Assembly (NCBI GenBank): GCA_005239585.1
Contig: SBBU01000234.1
Coordinates: 1 to 15,368, forward strand
Length of the DNA stretch: 15,368 nt
Direction of reading: 5' to 3'
DNA from: Planctomycetaceae bacterium
GTDB taxonomy: Bacteria > Planctomycetota > MHYJ01 > SBBU01
How positions within the stretch are numbered: the first letter of the stretch is position 1; each line of letters starts with the position of its first letter. Made by a program: the position numbers and the translations under genes. Shown one piece after another: positions 13,938 through 15,368 of this stretch. The notes under the pieces are model-generated. The model worked only from the letters and a program-made list of their open reading frames with translations. It did no database searches and was not told the DNA's origin.

Positions 13938-14258
13938 ATGGTAGCTGAATTAAATGATACGATTTTCAGGCAAGAAGTACTGGAGTCGAATGTACCAGTC
14001 GTTGTCGATTTCTATGCTACGTGGTGCGGGCCGTGTAAGATGTACTCACCGGTGATAGAAGAGATGGCGAACACCTACAAAGAGAAAATAAAGGTGTTCA
14101 AAGTTGACGTGGATGCCGCTAATGAAACTGCTGTTAACTTTAGTATAATGGCAGTTCCTACAACACTGCTTTTCAAGAATGGAAGAGAGATAGCACGTAT
14201 CCCCGGGGCTGTTCCAAAGACAACACTGGAAAGACAGATAAAAACCCTGCTGGAATAA
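13938..14258 (+). CDS. trxA: Thioredoxin
   Basis: A 106-residue cytosolic thioredoxin with the canonical active site W29-C30-G-P-C33 and the cis-proline P74 (MAVPTTLLF). Length and fold order (FxVVVDFYATWC, then KVDVDAA, then FKNGREIARIPGA) are standard. No signal peptide is present. It starts 42 bases after the recoded dsbD and shares its direction, so co-transcription is likely. Thioredoxin is the natural electron donor of DsbD, which makes the pair a self-contained relay. The short gap contains a duplicated GATTAAAC and a 6-bp inverted repeat, ACAAGT/ACTTGT, of unknown meaning. A GGA lies only one base before the ATG, so the ribosome binding site is poor. Confidence 0.96.
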   Translation: MVAELNDTIFRQEVLESNVPVVVDFYATWCGPCKMYSPVIEEMANTYKEKIKVFKVDVDAANETAVNFSIMAVPTTLLFKNGREIARIPGAVPKTTLERQIKTLLE

Positions 14259-14289
14259 AATCTGGTTTTCTGCGGGTTGATCGAGGTTA

Positions 14290-14312
14290 AAACTGTTCTT
14301 ACAGAGCAGTTT
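14290..14312. terminator. Hairpin after trxA, possible bidirectional terminator
   Basis: AAACTGTTC (14290-14298) and GAGCAGTTT (14304-14312) form a 9-bp stem with one G-T pair and a TTACA loop, between convergent genes. It is followed by GATTTCTGTCTGTC rather than a clean T run. Confidence 0.45.
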
Positions 14313-14340
14313 GATTTCTGTCTGTCTACTCGAAGAGTGA

Positions 14341-15368
14341 TTATCTCACAGGCTCTTGCTGATCGTCAATAAGAATGGGTGCAAATGCCGCACCCATTAC
14401 AGGTCGTGCCACAAAGCCTCCCCATGGGGTTTTGCTTGCCTTGCCAGAGTCGGTCTCATACCAGTCTGTTGCTGGGATGCGATCAGGAGTTTCATTATAG
14501 AATTTGACAACATTAGCTATGATTGCCTCTCTTTTGGTCTTTGATGCTATGGCTGCGATCCACAACAACCAATCTGCTTTTGTAAAGGCCTTTCTATTGT
14601 TTAGCGGTGTACCATATTTGTTGGCTTGAGATTGGTAGTAATCAATCTCCCGATTTATTGTTGCTTGTGGAATAATCTGTAAATTGAGCAGTTTATCGAA
14701 GAAGAAATTATATTTCAGGCTCCAAGTGTTCTTGTCACCTAAGATCATCGAAGTGTGATCTTCGACATCGGTTTCAGTGAGCCAGCGTTTCATTCTCTTT
14801 ACTGCTTCCTCACGGAACTCTGGGAGTGTTGCGAGTGCGAGGATTGATTTGATGCACAGATTGGCATTTTTGGCCAGAGGTCCTGCGAAATCATCGGTAC
14901 AGAGTTGATGTTCAAGATGAAAACCGGCATCCACAAGATATTTGGCCCATGCTTTTAGCTGTGATTGATGTTTTTCCCAGAACGATGGATCATGTTTCTT
15001 CAGACTGGCTGAAAGCAAAATCATATTTGCAGTCTCTTCTACCATCATGGCAAATGGATATGTCTGTCCAGTAGAATTTGGATATCTGCCCAGATCGTGC
15101 ATGGCAAACGGCTCGTGCCAAAAGCGCATTGCCTCGAATATTGGCTCGAGTTGGTAACGTAAAAGGTCTGGATTGAAAGCGAGCAAGATCGGAGCCGCAG
15201 GATAAATGACATCCACTGTTTGTATGAAACTTCCGCTTGATATCTCTTTTGAAAAATAGAACACGTCGTCATTGCAGACTACCAATTCGCATGCAGCAAA
15301 AGACTGACGGAACGTCAAGGCTGCAAGAGCTGCAAGTGGTTCACCGCCGGAGCGCTTGGCACGGGATA
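14341..15368 (-). CDS. Glutaminase-A-type (DUF4965/DUF1793) protein, C-terminal part, runs off right edge
   Basis: The frame is open through the right edge of the window, with codons upstream of the TTG at 15318 reading SGGEPLAALAALTFRQSFAA, so the 5' end is missing and TTG is not the true start. About 342 residues are visible. The sequence follows the glutaminase A (GtaA) six-helical-hairpin domain: FSKEISSGSFIQTVDVIYPAAPI, HDLGRYPNSTGQ, VEETANMILL, TDDFAGPLAKNANLCIKSILALA, and DKNTWSLKYNFFFDKLL. It closes with ANKYGTPLNNRKAFTKADW and GGFVARPVMGAAF. Related proteins are secreted glutaminases or glycoside-hydrolase-like enzymes, so activity is uncertain and the signal peptide cannot be seen. 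It is convergent with the thioredoxin gene. Confidence 0.88.
   Translation of the reverse strand, partial: SRAKRSGGEPLAALAALTFRQSFAACELVVCNDDVFYFSKEISSGSFIQTVDVIYPAAPILLAFNPDLLRYQLEPIFEAMRFWHEPFAMHDLGRYPNSTGQTYPFAMMVEETANMILLSASLKKHDPSFWEKHQSQLKAWAKYLVDAGFHLEHQLCTDDFAGPLAKNANLCIKSILALATLPEFREEAVKRMKRWLTETDVEDHTSMILGDKNTWSLKYNFFFDKLLNLQIIPQATINREIDYYQSQANKYGTPLNNRKAFTKADWLLWIAAIASKTKREAIIANVVKFYNETPDRIPATDWYETDSGKASKTPWGGFVARPVMGAAFAPILIDDQQEPVR

Overview
The window is a 15.4 kb piece of a bacterial chromosome with moderate, slightly AT-leaning composition. It probably comes from an uncultured diderm lineage: there are several lipobox-type lipoproteins, a transmembrane anti-sigma factor and an exported-side thiol relay. 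I cannot name the phylum from sequence alone. TGA is used as an ordinary stop (for example at 4266-4268 and 9059-9061), so the standard code applies apart from one evident recoding event. No gene-free stretch exceeds about 165 bases.

Left part (1-5108). The N-terminal third of leuS runs off the left edge on the minus strand. A Cys-rich DUF4382-type lipoprotein follows, also on the minus strand. Divergent from it is a plus-strand operon of three genes: an ECF-like sigma factor, a DUF2330 lipoprotein and a zinc-finger transmembrane anti-sigma factor. This looks like an envelope-signalling unit.

Middle (5109-7965). A minus-strand run encodes a heptad-repeat coiled-coil protein with no ordinary start codon, a 66-residue lipoprotein, a WD40-PDZ exported protein and a further lipoprotein. 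A tRNA-Val(TAC) gene with its own promoter and encoded CCA follows on the plus strand.

Catabolic block (8091-11939, minus strand). The order of transcription is an RraA-type aldolase/decarboxylase, an enolase-superfamily sugar-acid dehydratase (galactonate-dehydratase-like residues), a 30-codon remnant that looks like the first helix of a sodium:solute symporter, an SDR dehydrogenase, and a metallo-beta-lactamase-fold hydrolase overlapping it by ATGA. This reads as a sugar-acid or sugar-lactone pathway. Between the RraA gene and the dehydratase gene lies a ~140 bp, heavily hairpinned element with 10-bp inverted ends. It resembles the termini and omegaRNA-like scaffold of IS200/IS605-family elements, but has no tnpA or tnpB.

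Right part (12066-15368). The most notable gene is a DsbD-type transmembrane thiol reductase. Its C-terminal thioredoxin domain is interrupted in frame by TGA exactly where the first cysteine of CxxC should be. The reading frame continues as a normal thioredoxin fold, and a bacterial SECIS-like hairpin follows the TGA at the expected distance. This is best read as a 609-residue selenoprotein with a Sec-Thr-Asn-Cys centre. A canonical thioredoxin gene follows immediately, completing a cytoplasm-to-envelope electron relay. A glutaminase-A-type (DUF4965) protein runs off the right edge on the minus strand.

A recurring theme is sigma70-like promoters that end only a few bases before the start codon (leuS, the rraA-like gene, the coiled-coil gene). 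This suggests frequent leaderless or near-leaderless mRNAs beside Shine-Dalgarno-led genes.
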